Shown here: positions 1-9,038 of the stretch, piece by piece
How the letters are laid out: each line of letters begins with the position of its first letter
Numbering within the stretch: the stretch's first letter is position 1
Source of the DNA: Gemmataceae bacterium
GTDB taxonomy: Bacteria; Planctomycetota; Planctomycetia; Gemmatales; Gemmataceae
Assembly: GCA_009691845.1 (NCBI GenBank)
Contig: SIAJ01000008.1
Span: forward strand, 42,063-106,062
Direction of reading: 5' to 3'
DNA: 64,000 bases
Notes under the pieces: model-generated
Told to the model about the DNA's origin: nothing
Databases searched by the model: none
The model's input: only the letters and a program-made list of their open reading frames with translations
Made by a program: the position numbers and the translations under genes

Positions 1-1029
1 AAGGCAACCTACGAGCGCATGAAAGGCGAGCACGCGGAACTCGCCAAGAAAGCACCGAAGCCAGTTGTCTCCTCACACGGCCTGGTTGATGCGACTCCAG
101 TCGATCTCAATGTCTACGTGCGTGGTAATCCGGCCAAGCAAGGCGAACTCGCCCCGCGACGCTTCCTGAAGATCGTGGCCGGGGATGAGCCGAAGAAGTT
201 TACTCAGGGAAGTGGCCGCAAGGAACTGGCCGAGGCGATCGCCGACCTCAAGAATCCGCTCACGGCACGAGTGTTCGTGAACCGCATCTGGCAGCACCAT
301 TTTGGCCGTGGGATCGTGAACACACCCAGCAACTTCGGCAGTCTGGGGGAACGACCGACGCACCCGGAATTGCTCGACTATTTGGCTGCCAAGTTCATCG
401 AGAGCGGCGGCAGCGTAAAGGCGCTGCACCGCGAAATCTTGAACTCCGATGTGTATCGCCGGGCATCGGTGAGTGATGCGAGTAACGAGCGTGTCGATGC
501 AGACAACCGCTATCTCTGGCGGGCGACCCGGAGGCGGTTAGGCGTGGAAGCCTGGCGAGATTCTTTGCTTGCCGTCAGTGGCAAGCTCGATGCCTCGCTC
601 GGCGGGCCAACGACCAATCTCGATTCCGCGGACAACGTCCGGCGAACGGTTTACGCCAAGATCAGCCGGCACGAATTGAGCGGCCTGCTGCGACTCTTTG
701 ATTTTCCCGATGCCAACATCACGAGCGAAAAACGCGTTGAGACGACGGTGCCGCAACAGCAATTATTCGTGCTCAATAGCCCGTTCATGGTGAACCAGGC
801 GAAGGCCCTGGCCGCACGATTGGAGAAAGAGGCGATGGACGAATCCGCCCGCGTTCGCCGGGGATATGAGCTCGCCTTCGGCAGGCCCGCAACCGACGAG
901 GAAGTCTCGATCAGTGTTCGCTACCTGCAAGCCACGGACGCGAAAGAAGCAGGTCCAAGCACGTTGACGCGCCGCGAGCGATTTGCGCAAGCGCTGTTAG
1001 CGAGCAACGAATTCATGTACGTGGATTGA
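1..1029 (+). CDS. PSD1-type DUF1553 domain protein, C-terminal part (5' end outside window)
   Basis: The frame is open from base 1, so the gene starts upstream of the window. What remains is the C-terminal half of the planctomycete DUF1549/DUF1553 (PSD1) family. Motifs shared with the complete copy at 59446-62256 include [18 protein letters not shown], a following [11 protein letters not shown] stretch, and LFDFPD near the end followed by a [10 protein letters not shown] segment. These are large exported proteins, often with a cytochrome c domain in the missing N-terminal part; their function is unproven. A perfect 13-bp inverted repeat follows the stop. The next gene is a Gfo/Idh/MocA oxidoreductase, whereas the other PSD1 gene here is followed by DUF1501. 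Confidence 0.85.
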   Translation, partial: KATYERMKGEHAELAKKAPKPVVSSHGLVDATPVDLNVYVRGNPAKQGELAPRRFLKIVAGDEPKKFTQGSGRKELAEAIADLKNPLTARVFVNRIWQHHFGRGIVNTPSNFGSLGERPTHPELLDYLAAKFIESGGSVKALHREILNSDVYRRASVSDASNERVDADNRYLWRATRRRLGVEAWRDSLLAVSGKLDASLGGPTTNLDSADNVRRTVYAKISRHELSGLLRLFDFPDANITSEKRVETTVPQQQLFVLNSPFMVNQAKALAARLEKEAMDESARVRRGYELAFGRPATDEEVSISVRYLQATDAKEAGPSTLTRRERFAQALLASNEFMYVD

Positions 1030-1040
1030 TACTCGATTTG

Positions 1041-1073
1041 TTTAGCGTTCGAGCCGCTGACTCGAACGCTAAA
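1041..1073. terminator. Perfect 13-bp inverted repeat between the PSD1 and oxidoreductase genes
   Basis: Arms 1041-1053 and 1061-1073 are exact reverse complements with a 7-nt loop, followed by an A-rich run. It lies just after the stop at 1029. It would be coding if the oxidoreductase began at the first in-frame start (1026), which supports the later start at 1155. A terminator role is inferred. Confidence 0.5.
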
Positions 1074-1154
1074 CGAAAAAGCGCATTACCGTCAGCCGTC
1101 CCAGCCAATAGATTAGTCGCGCTCGCCCTCCACCCCAAAACACAAAGCTCTCCC

Positions 1155-2588
1155 ATGTTTGACAAAGGCAATCTCTCTCGCCGTGGGTTCATGCAACGCA
1201 GTTTGGCCACCCTCGGGGCGGCCGGGCTTCCAGTATGGTACGCGGAACGACTTCTGGGCGACGAATCGGCGAAGCCAAGCGACAAAGTTCGCATTGGCAT
1301 CGTCGGCACCGGCAGCCCCGGCAGCCGATCGCGTGGCATCTACCAGACCTGTAAGAATCAAAAGATTCTCGATCGTTTCACAATTACTGCATTGTGCGAT
1401 GTAGATGCGAGTCATCTGGAAAGATCGACCGAGGAATACAAGAAGGAAGGCTTCACGACCAAGGGCTACGCGGATTACCGCGAACTGTGTGCCAGCAAGG
1501 ACGTGGACGCGGTGTTGTGCGCCACGCCGGACCACTGGCACGCATTGGTCGCGATCGAGGCCCTGAAGGCCGGCAAGGATGTCTATTGCGAGAAACCGCT
1601 GACGCTCACGATCGAAGAATCGCTGGCTGTGCAGGCGGTGCAAAAGAAGACCGGACGTATTTTCCAGACTGGCAGCCAGCAGCGATCCGAGATGACGCAA
1701 TTCCGCTTCGCCGTAGAACTCGTGCGCGCGGGGCGGATTGGCAAGATCAAGATGATCGAGGCTCGGATCGGCGACAATCCACAAAGCGGTCCGCTTCCGG
1801 CCGTCGATCCGCCGAAGGGCCTGAACTGGGACATGTGGCTCGGGCCAACCGCGAAGGTGCCGTTCCGCTTGAAGGATGGGAAGACAAACTGCCACTACGA
1901 ATTCCGCTGGTGGTACGATTACTCGGGCGGCAAGATGACCGACTGGGGTGCCCATCACATCGACATTGGCCAGTGGGCCTTGAACATGGATGGCAGCGGC
2001 CCGGTCGCAGTCGAAGTCTTGAAGGCCGACAAGCCGCATTCTGGCGGTGACGGCTACAACTGCTCGCAGAATTTCCAGGTGCAATACACCTACGGCAACG
2101 GGGCGAAAATGATCGCCATGTCGAAGGGTGGAAGCGAGAGCGTCCCGATGTTCGGCGCGGATGGCAAGCCACTCACGCGCAAGCAAAAGGGCAAGGCCGA
2201 CAATGTGATCGAAAGAATTTCTCCCGATGAGAATGGCGTCCTCTTCATCGGCGAGACGGGAAGCATCTTCGTGAACCGTGGATTTGTGGTTGCTAGCAAC
2301 GCCAAGATTCTGTCCGAACCGATGAAGGAGGATCTGAATCTCTACCCAACCAGGCCGAAGAGCCACATGGGCGATTTCCTCGATTGCGTCCGCGATCGCA
2401 AGCATCAGCCGATCACGAATGCCCAGATCGGTGGCAGTTCCGTGATCATCTGTCATCTTGGCGTGATCGCCCTGCAAACGGGCAGGTCCCTGAAGTGGGA
2501 CGCCAAGAAGTACCAGTTTGTCGGCGATGAAGCGGCGAACAAGATGCTCGGCCGCGAGTATCGTTCGCCGTGGAAATTGGTTGTCTAA
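1155..2588 (+). CDS. Gfo/Idh/MocA family oxidoreductase with Tat-like leader
   Basis: The protein is 477 aa from ATG 1155. The N-terminus carries a twin-arginine-like motif (SRRGFMQRS) followed by a small-residue stretch, so export by the Tat system in folded, cofactor-loaded form is likely. The Rossmann fold starts at [13 protein letters not shown]. The family signature CEKPLT and the downstream [14 protein letters not shown] segment identify a Gfo/Idh/MocA NAD(P)-dependent oxidoreductase, usually acting on sugars or inositols. The substrate cannot be told. The frame stays open upstream to 1026, but that stretch holds a hairpin and has no leader, so 1155 is preferred. The long open frame on the opposite strand is a shadow. 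Confidence 0.9.
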   Translation: MFDKGNLSRRGFMQRSLATLGAAGLPVWYAERLLGDESAKPSDKVRIGIVGTGSPGSRSRGIYQTCKNQKILDRFTITALCDVDASHLERSTEEYKKEGFTTKGYADYRELCASKDVDAVLCATPDHWHALVAIEALKAGKDVYCEKPLTLTIEESLAVQAVQKKTGRIFQTGSQQRSEMTQFRFAVELVRAGRIGKIKMIEARIGDNPQSGPLPAVDPPKGLNWDMWLGPTAKVPFRLKDGKTNCHYEFRWWYDYSGGKMTDWGAHHIDIGQWALNMDGSGPVAVEVLKADKPHSGGDGYNCSQNFQVQYTYGNGAKMIAMSKGGSESVPMFGADGKPLTRKQKGKADNVIERISPDENGVLFIGETGSIFVNRGFVVASNAKILSEPMKEDLNLYPTRPKSHMGDFLDCVRDRKHQPITNAQIGGSSVIICHLGVIALQTGRSLKWDAKKYQFVGDEAANKMLGREYRSPWKLVV

Positions 2589-2593
2589 AGTCA

Positions 2594-2665
2594 TGAACGA
2601 TGAATGATGAATTGAAAGGCGATCAATCCCGTGTCTTTCATTCATCATTCATCGTTCATCGTTCA
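2594..2665. repeat. Inverted repeat of GAACGATGAATGATGAA type
   Basis: The sequence ATGAACGATGAATGATGAA (from 2593) is mirrored by several TTCATCATTCATCGTTCA units ending near 2665. The repeat sits between the oxidoreductase stop and the conserved part of the next gene. It may act as a terminator and makes the exact start of the next gene uncertain. Confidence 0.45.
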
Positions 2666-3200
2666 GCATTCCATTCGCTCGGCCTGGACTAGCCTGACCG
2701 ACGAGCAACTCCTTTCTCAGTGCGAAGTCGACACCTATCGAGCCAGCGGCCCAGGCGGGCAGAAGCGGAATAAGACCAGCTCGGCCGTGCGGCTCAGGCA
2801 CATCCCGAGCGGTATGCTTGTGATCGCGGAAGAGAGCCGTTCGCAACACGAGAACAAGGCCAAGGCCCTCAAACGCGTGCGCTGCGCTTTGTTTCTCGAA
2901 CTTCGCGAGACCATTTCCGCTGAGTCGCTGAATCCAGAATCGATCGCAGCACTGCCGGAATATTCTTCGTCACGCGCTGCCGATGGTCGGCTTCATCTGG
3001 GCGTGAAGAACCCCCTGTTTTGGTCGACGGCGGGCGTCGTTCTCGATGTGTTGGTCGCGGTCGAGGCGAGAGTCAGCGAGGCGGCCACGCTTCTCGGTAT
3101 CTCGACCGGAAACCTGATCGACTTCCTGGAAACGGACCCAAAAGTGTGGCAGACGGCCAACCAATGGCGTTCGCGATTCGGGCAGAAGCCGCTACGATAA
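2631..3200 (+). CDS. Small peptide-chain-release-factor-like protein (GGQ domain only)
   Basis: The protein is about 189 aa from GTG 2631. Residues about 22-110 match the catalytic domain of class I release factors: the motif [17 protein letters not shown] contains GGQ, the tripeptide that triggers peptidyl-tRNA hydrolysis in the ribosome. There is no codon-recognition domain, so it is more like ArfB/C12orf65-type ribosome-rescue hydrolases than RF1/RF2. A C-terminal part (about 115-189) is not recognised. The first 20 residues come from a repeat and read unnaturally, so the true start may lie further in; no ATG is available. The phosphatase gene follows after 10 nt. Confidence 0.75.
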   Translation: MSFIHHSSFIVQHSIRSAWTSLTDEQLLSQCEVDTYRASGPGGQKRNKTSSAVRLRHIPSGMLVIAEESRSQHENKAKALKRVRCALFLELRETISAESLNPESIAALPEYSSSRAADGRLHLGVKNPLFWSTAGVVLDVLVAVEARVSEAATLLGISTGNLIDFLETDPKVWQTANQWRSRFGQKPLR

Positions 3201-3210
3201 CAACCGGCGA

Positions 3211-3696
3211 ATGAAACACAGACCACCGCAAGGCATGGCCCGTCCCTACTTCTTCTCCTGGATCGATCCGCCCCTCTTGGCGGCGCACGCCTGGCCCAAT
3301 GGTCCAGAGGAGTTGAAAGGCCTGCGCGAAGCGGGTGTGGACATTCTGATCACGCTAACGGAAGAGTTGCTACCGCGTTCGTGGATCGACGGGGCCGGCC
3401 TGATGAGCGTTCACGTGCCGATCCCGGATATGGATGCCCCCGGCATCGATCAGATCGAGCAAGTGATGGCTGTTATTCGGAAGGCCAGGAACTCGAACAT
3501 GGGCGTTGCGGTCCACTGTCTGGCGGGCATGGGACGAACGGGAACCATCCTCGCGGCTTACTTTGTGGACCAGGGAAACACGAGTACAGAGGCCATCCGC
3601 AAGGTTCGGGAACTGCGGCCGGGGTCGATCGAGGTGAGGGTTCAGGAAGAGGCAATTCGTACTTTCGAGCGGTTGCGACAGCAATCGCGAGGCTGA
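3211..3696 (+). CDS. Dual-specificity / tyrosine phosphatase family protein
   Basis: The protein is 161 aa. It has the phosphatase loop VHCLAGMGRTG (Cys103 to Arg109, the CX5R motif) and an upstream Asp73 in IPDMDAPG that can act as general acid. Length and motif order match the small cytosolic dual-specificity phosphatase-like proteins of bacteria. Cys-dependent phosphoester hydrolysis is known for the family; the substrate (phosphoprotein, phosphoinositide or RNA 5' end) is open. It is 10 nt downstream of the release-factor-like gene and probably cotranscribed with it. Confidence 0.85.
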   Translation: MKHRPPQGMARPYFFSWIDPPLLAAHAWPNGPEELKGLREAGVDILITLTEELLPRSWIDGAGLMSVHVPIPDMDAPGIDQIEQVMAVIRKARNSNMGVAVHCLAGMGRTGTILAAYFVDQGNTSTEAIRKVRELRPGSIEVRVQEEAIRTFERLRQQSRG

Positions 3697-3849
3697 CCAA
3701 TTCAGGATTCCCGGTCAATTTCTGGGCCTGCCCTTGTCGGAAGGCCCGCTTCTCCCCAAAATGCATCGGATACCATAAGGCAAACCTGTTGTCATGGTTT
3801 GAATAACGAGGCAGGAGTCGACACACCGGTTGGGCAAGCAGAGGCGCAT

Positions 3850-4119
3850 ATGACGATGCTGAAGGAACGGAAAACGGAAATCATTGGCCAGCACCGACGA
3901 GTTGAGAACGATAGCGGTTCTCCAGAGGTCCAGGTCGCGCTCCTAACCGAGCGAATCAATGGTCTGACCGAACACATGCGGGCCAATCAGAAGGACCACG
4001 CATCCCGTCGTGGGCTGCTGAAAATGGTCAGCCGTCGGTCCGATCTGCTGAAATACCTGCAGAACTCGGATCGTCCCCGCTACCTGGCGCTCATTCAGAA
4101 ACTTGGACTGCGCAAATAA
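3850..4119 (+). CDS. rpsO: 30S ribosomal protein S15
   Basis: The protein is 89 aa from ATG 3850, the normal S15 length. Conserved S15 segments are present: [20 protein letters not shown], then [14 protein letters not shown], then LLKYL and [13 protein letters not shown] at the end. S15 binds 16S rRNA early in assembly of the small-subunit platform. The frame is open back to 3799, but the extra residues do not belong to the family. The order rpsO-pnp is conserved in many bacteria and is kept here, with a hairpin in the 128-bp gap. Confidence 0.97.
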   Translation: MTMLKERKTEIIGQHRRVENDSGSPEVQVALLTERINGLTEHMRANQKDHASRRGLLKMVSRRSDLLKYLQNSDRPRYLALIQKLGLRK

Positions 4120-4137
4120 CCGCCAAGTCAAAAGGCA

Positions 4138-4180
4138 AAAGCGAGCAAGCGACACATCGAGTACGCTTGCTTTTCGCTTT
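4138..4180. promoter_or_regulatory. Hairpin between rpsO and pnp
   Basis: AAAGCGAGCAAGCG pairs with CGCTTGC...TCGCTTT (4164-4180) with a 3-nt bulge, followed by a pyrimidine-rich stretch. In Escherichia coli the rpsO-pnp spacer holds a terminator and an RNase III site through which PNPase autoregulates. The same use here is inferred from position and shape only. Confidence 0.5.
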
Positions 4181-4247
4181 CTACTTTTTACTTCCCTCTC
4201 GAAGATCGTGGCTCGACTCCTGCCGCATCCATTGAGAGGACAATTCC

Positions 4248-6473
4248 GTGCAAGGAACCCGCGTTGAGTGCGCCCTGGGCGCTTCCACACTAAGTATCGA
4301 AACCGGTCGCTTGGCGAAACAAGCCGATGGCTCCGTCGTCGTCCGCATGGGCGACACCATGGTCCTGGTTGCCGCCGTTGAAGGAAACGCCCGTGACGGG
4401 GCCGACTTTTTCCCGCTGCAAGTCGAATATCGCGAACGAACCTATGCCGCGGGCAAGTTTCCCGGCGGCTACATCAAACGAGAGACGCGTCCCACCACCA
4501 AAGAGACGCTCACCTCCCGGCTCATCGATCGTCCCATCCGCCCACTGTTCCCCGCTGCTTTCTTCAACGAAGTGCAGGTGATGGCCACGGTCTTATCTGC
4601 GGACCAGCAGAACGACCCGGACATTCTGGGCATGATTGGCGCCAGTGCCGCGCTGCATGTCTCTCAGATGCCGTTCTCGAAGCCGACCGGAGCCGTCCGC
4701 GTTGGCCGTGTCGAAGGCCAGCTCATCATCATGCCGAATCACACGGACATGGAGAACAGCGACCTCGACCTGATCGTGGCCGGCACCCGCGATGCGGTCT
4801 CGATGATCGAGGGCTTTGCACGGGAACTTTCCGAAGAGATCATTTCCGAAGCCGTCGTGCTCGCTCATAAGGAGATCGTTCGCATTGTCGATTTGATCGA
4901 GGAACTGCGCACGAAAGCGGGACTCGGGAAAAAGGCACCCCCGGCCGCCGCAAAGGCGAACCCGCTGGCGGATATCATGGCCGACAAGCACCTCGACGAC
5001 CTGAAAACACGCAAGCTGACCAAGATCAAGCTGGACCGTTACGCGAAAGTCGACGAACTCAAGGCCCAGTTGAAAACGGAGTATCTTGGCGAAGGAACCA
5101 AGTACACCGCCCAGCAATTTGGCATGGCCTGGTCGGCTCTAGAAGAAAAAGCCTTCCGCGATCTCGCCTTGGCTGGAACTCGCCTCGACGGGCGGCAGTT
5201 CAAGGAAATTCGGCCTCTCGATTGCGAAGTCGGTGTATTGCCAAGTACGCACGGGTCGGCCGTGTTTCAACGTGGCGAAACGCAGGCCTTAGTAGTCGTA
5301 ACGCTGGGAACCGTTGCCGACGAGCAGAAGATGGAAGGTCTCGAAGGCATGTACAGCAAGAAGTTCATGCTCGACTACAACTTCCCGCCCTACAGCGTCG
5401 GCGAGTGTAAGCCAATTCGTGGCCCAGGTCGCCGCGAGATCGGCCACGGCATGTTGGCGGAACGTTCGCTAAAGGCCGTCCTGCCGCTCACAGCCAAGTT
5501 CCCGTATACGATTCGACTCGTCTCGGAGATTCTTGAATCGAACGGTTCGTCGTCGATGGCCTCCGTCTGCGGTGGCACACTCGCTCTCATGGACGCGGGT
5601 GTTCCGATTCGCCAGCCGGTTGCGGGCATCTCCATCGGCCTCGTGAAAGACGGCGACAAGTTCAGCTTGTTCACGGATATCCAGGGCGACGAAGATCATT
5701 TCGGCGACATGGACTTCAAGGTTGCCGGCACTCCGAAAGGCATCACTGGCATTCAGCTGGATCTTAAGATCGAGGGCATCGGCGAAGACATCATCGCGGC
5801 CGCACTGGCGCAAGCCAAAGAGGGCCGAATGCAAATCCTCAAGACGATGCTCAGTACGCTCAGCAAGCCGCGTGGCGAACTCAGCGAGAAGGCACCTCGG
5901 CTGTTGACGACGAAAATCAGCCCCGACAAGATCGGCCTGCTCATCGGGCCGGGTGGCAAGACCATCAAGGGCATTCAGGAGTCCACCGGAGCCAAGCTGG
6001 ACGTGGACGACGACGGAACGGTTTATGTGGCCCACAGCAGTGCTGCGGGTGCCGAGGCCGCTCTGGCCAAGGTCGAGGCCCTGTGCGAAGAGGTCGTCGT
6101 CGGGAAAACCTACACGGGCAAGGTTGCCTCGATCAAGGATTTCGGTGCCTTCATCGAAATCGTGCCCGGCAAGGATGGCTTGCTGCACATCAGCGAGATC
6201 GACCACTTCCGCGTCGCCCGCGTGGAAGACGTGCTGCGGATGGGCGATGTCATCGAGGTCAAAGTGATTGCGATCGACGATCAGAATCGCATCAAGCTTT
6301 CGCGCAAGGCCCTGATTGCTCCACCGGCCGGCGGCGGTGGGGATGAGGGCGGCGGAGGCGATTTCAACGACCGGCCACCACGGGATGATCGAGGCGGGGA
6401 TCGTGGTGGCGACCGAGGCGGCGATCGGGGCGGTGACCGTGGCGGCCGAGGTCGTGGCGGTCCGCGCCGATAA
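4248..6473 (+). CDS. pnp: Polyribonucleotide nucleotidyltransferase (PNPase)
   Basis: The protein is 741 aa from GTG 4248, with GAGAGGA ahead of it. PNPase degrades RNA 3'-to-5' using phosphate. The architecture is complete: first RNase PH domain with KFPGGYIKRE, an alpha-helical linker, second RNase PH domain with GPGRREIGHG and ESNGSSSMASVCG, a KH domain around GLLIGPGGKTIKGIQ (about 557-617), and an S1 domain around VASIKDFGAFIEI (about 625-695). The last 40 residues are an unusual low-complexity tail of repeated DRGG units ending GRGRGGPRR. Such RGG-like tails often bind RNA; its role here is inferred. It sits downstream of rpsO. Confidence 0.97.
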   Translation: MQGTRVECALGASTLSIETGRLAKQADGSVVVRMGDTMVLVAAVEGNARDGADFFPLQVEYRERTYAAGKFPGGYIKRETRPTTKETLTSRLIDRPIRPLFPAAFFNEVQVMATVLSADQQNDPDILGMIGASAALHVSQMPFSKPTGAVRVGRVEGQLIIMPNHTDMENSDLDLIVAGTRDAVSMIEGFARELSEEIISEAVVLAHKEIVRIVDLIEELRTKAGLGKKAPPAAAKANPLADIMADKHLDDLKTRKLTKIKLDRYAKVDELKAQLKTEYLGEGTKYTAQQFGMAWSALEEKAFRDLALAGTRLDGRQFKEIRPLDCEVGVLPSTHGSAVFQRGETQALVVVTLGTVADEQKMEGLEGMYSKKFMLDYNFPPYSVGECKPIRGPGRREIGHGMLAERSLKAVLPLTAKFPYTIRLVSEILESNGSSSMASVCGGTLALMDAGVPIRQPVAGISIGLVKDGDKFSLFTDIQGDEDHFGDMDFKVAGTPKGITGIQLDLKIEGIGEDIIAAALAQAKEGRMQILKTMLSTLSKPRGELSEKAPRLLTTKISPDKIGLLIGPGGKTIKGIQESTGAKLDVDDDGTVYVAHSSAAGAEAALAKVEALCEEVVVGKTYTGKVASIKDFGAFIEIVPGKDGLLHISEIDHFRVARVEDVLRMGDVIEVKVIAIDDQNRIKLSRKALIAPPAGGGGDEGGGGDFNDRPPRDDRGGDRGGDRGGDRGGDRGGRGRGGPRR

Positions 6474-6484
6474 TTTGTGATTCT

Positions 6485-6509
6485 CCCCCTCTCCGCTTCG
6501 GAGAGGGGG
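6485..6509. terminator. Strong GC hairpin after pnp
   Basis: CCCCCTCTCCG (6485-6495) and CGGAGAGGGGG (6499-6509) are perfectly complementary with a 3-nt loop, between the pnp stop and the kinase start. No U-run follows. A similar C/T and G/A-rich unit recurs near 30990, 33420, 19577 and 59340-59420. Confidence 0.5.
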
Positions 6510-6519
6510 GATCGAAGGC

Positions 6520-7224
6520 ATGACCATGAAATCCACCGATCATCTCGCCGAAGTGGCCGAGCTGGCCGGTGGATTTATTCATGAAGTCAAGAACCACATC
6601 AGCACGCTCAATCTGAATTTGCAACTCCTGGCCGACGACTTCGCCACTCCGGAAACGCCTCGCGAACGGCTCGCCAAAAAACGCATCGACCGTCTCAAGA
6701 ACCAAAGCGAAAAGCTCGTCGAAGTTTCCAACGACTTTCTGCGCTTTGTGCGGACGCAGGAACTCCGCAAGGAGCCAACCCGTATCGACGACATTATCGA
6801 CGAAATGGTCGATTTCTTCAGTCCCACGGCCAAGGCGGCGAACATCACGATTCATCTGTACGCCTCGCCGGGCCTGCCGCCGGTGAATCTCGATCGCGAG
6901 TTGTTCAAGCAAGCTTTGCTCAATCTCATGCTCAATGCCGAGCAAGCCATGCCGGAGGGCGGGCAGATCGTTTTGCAAACGCGAGCCGAGGGGGACTTCG
7001 TGTGTCTGGACGTCATCGATTCAGGCTGCGGCATGGAGAACGAAGAGATGCGGAAGATCTTTCGCCCCTTCCACACGACGAAACCCGGCGGGACGGGGCT
7101 GGGCCTGGCCATGACGCGCAAGATCATCCTGGCTCACGGCGGTGATATCGAAGTGCAGAGCGAGCCGGGCCACGGAACCAAGTTCACCACTCGATGGCCT
7201 AAAATCGTGGAAGCCATTCGTTGA
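6520..7224 (+). CDS. Soluble sensor histidine kinase (HisKA + HATPase_c)
   Basis: The protein is 234 aa. The phospho-acceptor site is His21 in GGFIHEVKN. The ATP-binding half shows the N box (LLNLMLNAEQAMPEGG), G1 (VIDSGCGM), F box (FRPFHTTKPGG) and G2 (GTGLGLAM). There is no membrane segment and no input domain, so it resembles the core of NtrB-like kinases and must take its signal through a partner. No response regulator is adjacent, so it is an orphan kinase. ATG 6520 and ATG 6526 are both possible starts. Confidence 0.9.
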   Translation: MTMKSTDHLAEVAELAGGFIHEVKNHISTLNLNLQLLADDFATPETPRERLAKKRIDRLKNQSEKLVEVSNDFLRFVRTQELRKEPTRIDDIIDEMVDFFSPTAKAANITIHLYASPGLPPVNLDRELFKQALLNLMLNAEQAMPEGGQIVLQTRAEGDFVCLDVIDSGCGMENEEMRKIFRPFHTTKPGGTGLGLAMTRKIILAHGGDIEVQSEPGHGTKFTTRWPKIVEAIR

Positions 7225-7228
7225 CCAG

Positions 7229-8050
7229 CTAACCCTTGGCCACCAGCCCAAAGATGGCAAGACCGAGCAAAATTCGGTAAACGATAAATCCGTAGGTCGA
7301 ATAACGCTTGAGAAAGCCGATCAGCCAGGCAATCGAACCGTAGCCAACGATTCCCGCGACCGTGGCACCGACAAGCAAGTTTCGCACATCCGCATCGCTT
7401 TGGAACAGTTCGTTCCGTTCCTTGTAAGCGTCGTACAGTCCGGCACCGAGGATACTGGGCAACGAGAGTAGAAATGAAAGCCTGGCTGCCGCAGGCCGAG
7501 AAAGCCCGGCGAACAAGCCTGCCGTGATGGTCACGCCGGACCGCGAGGCCCCTGGGATCAGGGCCAGAGTCTGAAACAGGCCAACCAGTATCGCGTCTCT
7601 CCAGGTAACTTGATTATTATCGCGGCCAGTTTTTCGTCGTGTGGTCAACTCCGCTGCGAGCAACAAGATCGAAAACGCAATCGCGGCGGCAGCAATCACC
7701 CACGAATCGTAGAGTGATTTCTTGATGAAGTCCTTGAACGCGAACCCGCAAAGAACAACGGGAAGCGTGGCGAGCACCATCATCCAAAATAGCCGGGAGT
7801 CGGGTCTGGACGCAAACCGGCGCGCCCGCATGTCCGCGAGAACGGCCACGCACATTCGGTACAAGTCGGATCGGAAGTAAACGAAGACCGCAACCAGAGT
7901 GCCGAGCTGAATCGCGGTCGTGAAGGCATCGCGCGGATTCGCATGGTCGAGAAGTTGGCGGGCGACCAGCAAGTGTGCCGTGCTGCTGATGGGCAGAAAC
8001 TCGGTCAGGCCCTGGATGATTCCAAGCAGCACGGCTTCCCAGATCGACAT
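7229..8050 (-). CDS. uppP: Undecaprenyl-diphosphatase (UppP/BacA)
   Basis: The protein is 273 aa and very hydrophobic, with about eight membrane segments. Both BacA family motifs are present: GLTEFLPISSTAHL near the N-terminus and PGASRSGVTI in the second half. The enzyme dephosphorylates undecaprenyl diphosphate to recycle the lipid carrier for cell-wall and surface glycan synthesis. ATG 8050 is preferred over an in-frame TTG at 8068 because GCGAGGA precedes it. It is the last gene of a four-gene minus run with a lipid-linked glycosyltransferase at its head. It converges tightly on the kinase gene (4 bp apart). Confidence 0.95.
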   Translation of the reverse strand: MSIWEAVLLGIIQGLTEFLPISSTAHLLVARQLLDHANPRDAFTTAIQLGTLVAVFVYFRSDLYRMCVAVLADMRARRFASRPDSRLFWMMVLATLPVVLCGFAFKDFIKKSLYDSWVIAAAAIAFSILLLAAELTTRRKTGRDNNQVTWRDAILVGLFQTLALIPGASRSGVTITAGLFAGLSRPAAARLSFLLSLPSILGAGLYDAYKERNELFQSDADVRNLLVGATVAGIVGYGSIAWLIGFLKRYSTYGFIVYRILLGLAIFGLVAKG

Positions 8051-8068
8051 GCGGTCCTCGCAGGGCAA

Positions 8069-8578
8069 TTACTTCTTCCCAAGTTTACGTTTCGCGGCGA
8101 AGAACTCAGAAAGGATCTCCGCACACCGATCCGCCATCACACCGCCGATAACCTGGGCCCGGTGGTTCAAACGTGGATCGTTGGTGATCTGGTAAAGCGT
8201 CTCGCAGGCACCGGCCTTCTTGTCGGTTGCTCCAAATACGACGTACGGCACACGCGCCTGAACGATGGCCCCGGCGCACATCGGGCATGGCTCCAGCGTG
8301 ACGTACAGCACGCAATGCTCCAGCCGCCAGGAGGACAGGGCGGTTGCCGCCTGCGTCAGGGCGATCATCTCGGCGTGGGCTGTTGGGTCGTTGAGTTGCT
8401 CGCGTTGGTTGTGCGCCTGGGCGATGACCCCGCGTTCGAGCGAAACGATGACGGCACCGACGGGAACTTCGTCCTCCTCGGCCGCGATCGCGCCCTCTTC
8501 CAACGCCATCTGCATGTGCTGAAGATGAAAGGGATGACGCGGATCGCTCAGAGCAAGATCGAACGGAAACTCCAGCAC
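8069..8578 (-). CDS. tadA: tRNA-specific adenosine deaminase
   Basis: The protein is 169 aa from GTG 8578. It has the zinc deaminase signature: TAHAEM (zinc His and catalytic Glu) and [12 protein letters not shown] (two zinc cysteines). TadA converts A34 to inosine in tRNA-Arg(ACG). The C-terminal FFAAKR region is typical of TadA. GTG 8578 is chosen because GAGGT stands 6 nt upstream and it avoids overlapping the preceding gene; the frame is open to an ATG at 8632, which would overlap by 47 nt. Confidence 0.92.
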   Translation of the reverse strand: MLEFPFDLALSDPRHPFHLQHMQMALEEGAIAAEEDEVPVGAVIVSLERGVIAQAHNQREQLNDPTAHAEMIALTQAATALSSWRLEHCVLYVTLEPCPMCAGAIVQARVPYVVFGATDKKAGACETLYQITNDPRLNHRAQVIGGVMADRCAEILSEFFAAKRKLGKK

Positions 8579-8585
8579 GCTAACC

Positions 8586-9038
8586 TCACATTCGTGCCCA
8601 GAGTTTTTCGAACCGTTCGCTGAACGCGGCAACCAGAATTGGGTCGGCCGTGACGATCAGGTTCTCTTCGTTCTGCTCGCTGGCACTCCGCGTCCAGTTG
8701 AAGCTGCCATTGATCAATCGTCGGCCATCGAACAAGGCGAATTTATGATGCATGTGTGCGAGTTGGCCCACATCCACCTTGCAATCGACCCCGGCGGCGT
8801 GCAGTTCCTCAATGTCCGACCCCAGGTCGTGCGACTTGGCGTCGTCGGAGATGACCCGAACGCGCACGCCCCGAGCGTGTGCTCGGACGATGGCCTGCGT
8901 GATGCGATCGTCCGTGATCGTGAACACGCAAACAGCGCAAGAATCCTGCGCCTCGTTGAATTGGCGAAGCACTTCTTGGACACAAGCATGACCGGGGCTG
9001 AAGAATGCTTTTGCTGGCTCGATTGCGTTCGTACTCAC
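8586..9038 (-). CDS. Single-HKD phospholipase-D-like protein
   Basis: The protein is 150 aa with one PLD catalytic motif: His97-x-Lys99-x4-Asp104, in [11 protein letters not shown], followed by INGSFNWT. Single-motif members such as Nuc endonuclease and mitochondrial PLD6 work as dimers and cleave phosphodiesters in nucleic acids or lipids. No signal peptide is evident, so a cytosolic role is likely. The start GTG overlaps the stop of the glycosyltransferase gene (GTGA), which indicates translational coupling. The substrate is unknown. Confidence 0.85.
   Translation of the reverse strand: MSTNAIEPAKAFFSPGHACVQEVLRQFNEAQDSCAVCVFTITDDRITQAIVRAHARGVRVRVISDDAKSHDLGSDIEELHAAGVDCKVDVGQLAHMHHKFALFDGRRLINGSFNWTRSASEQNEENLIVTADPILVAAFSERFEKLWARM

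Noticed and set aside
1113..2648. 511-aa open frame on the minus strand
   Set aside because: It is the shadow of the Gfo/Idh/MocA gene, whose motifs are unmistakable on the plus strand; the minus frame has no recognisable motif and runs through the flanking repeats.
5469..6536. 355-aa minus-strand frame across the end of pnp
   Set aside because: Antisense to the KH, S1 and DRGG parts of PNPase; composition follows codon-position bias of pnp only.
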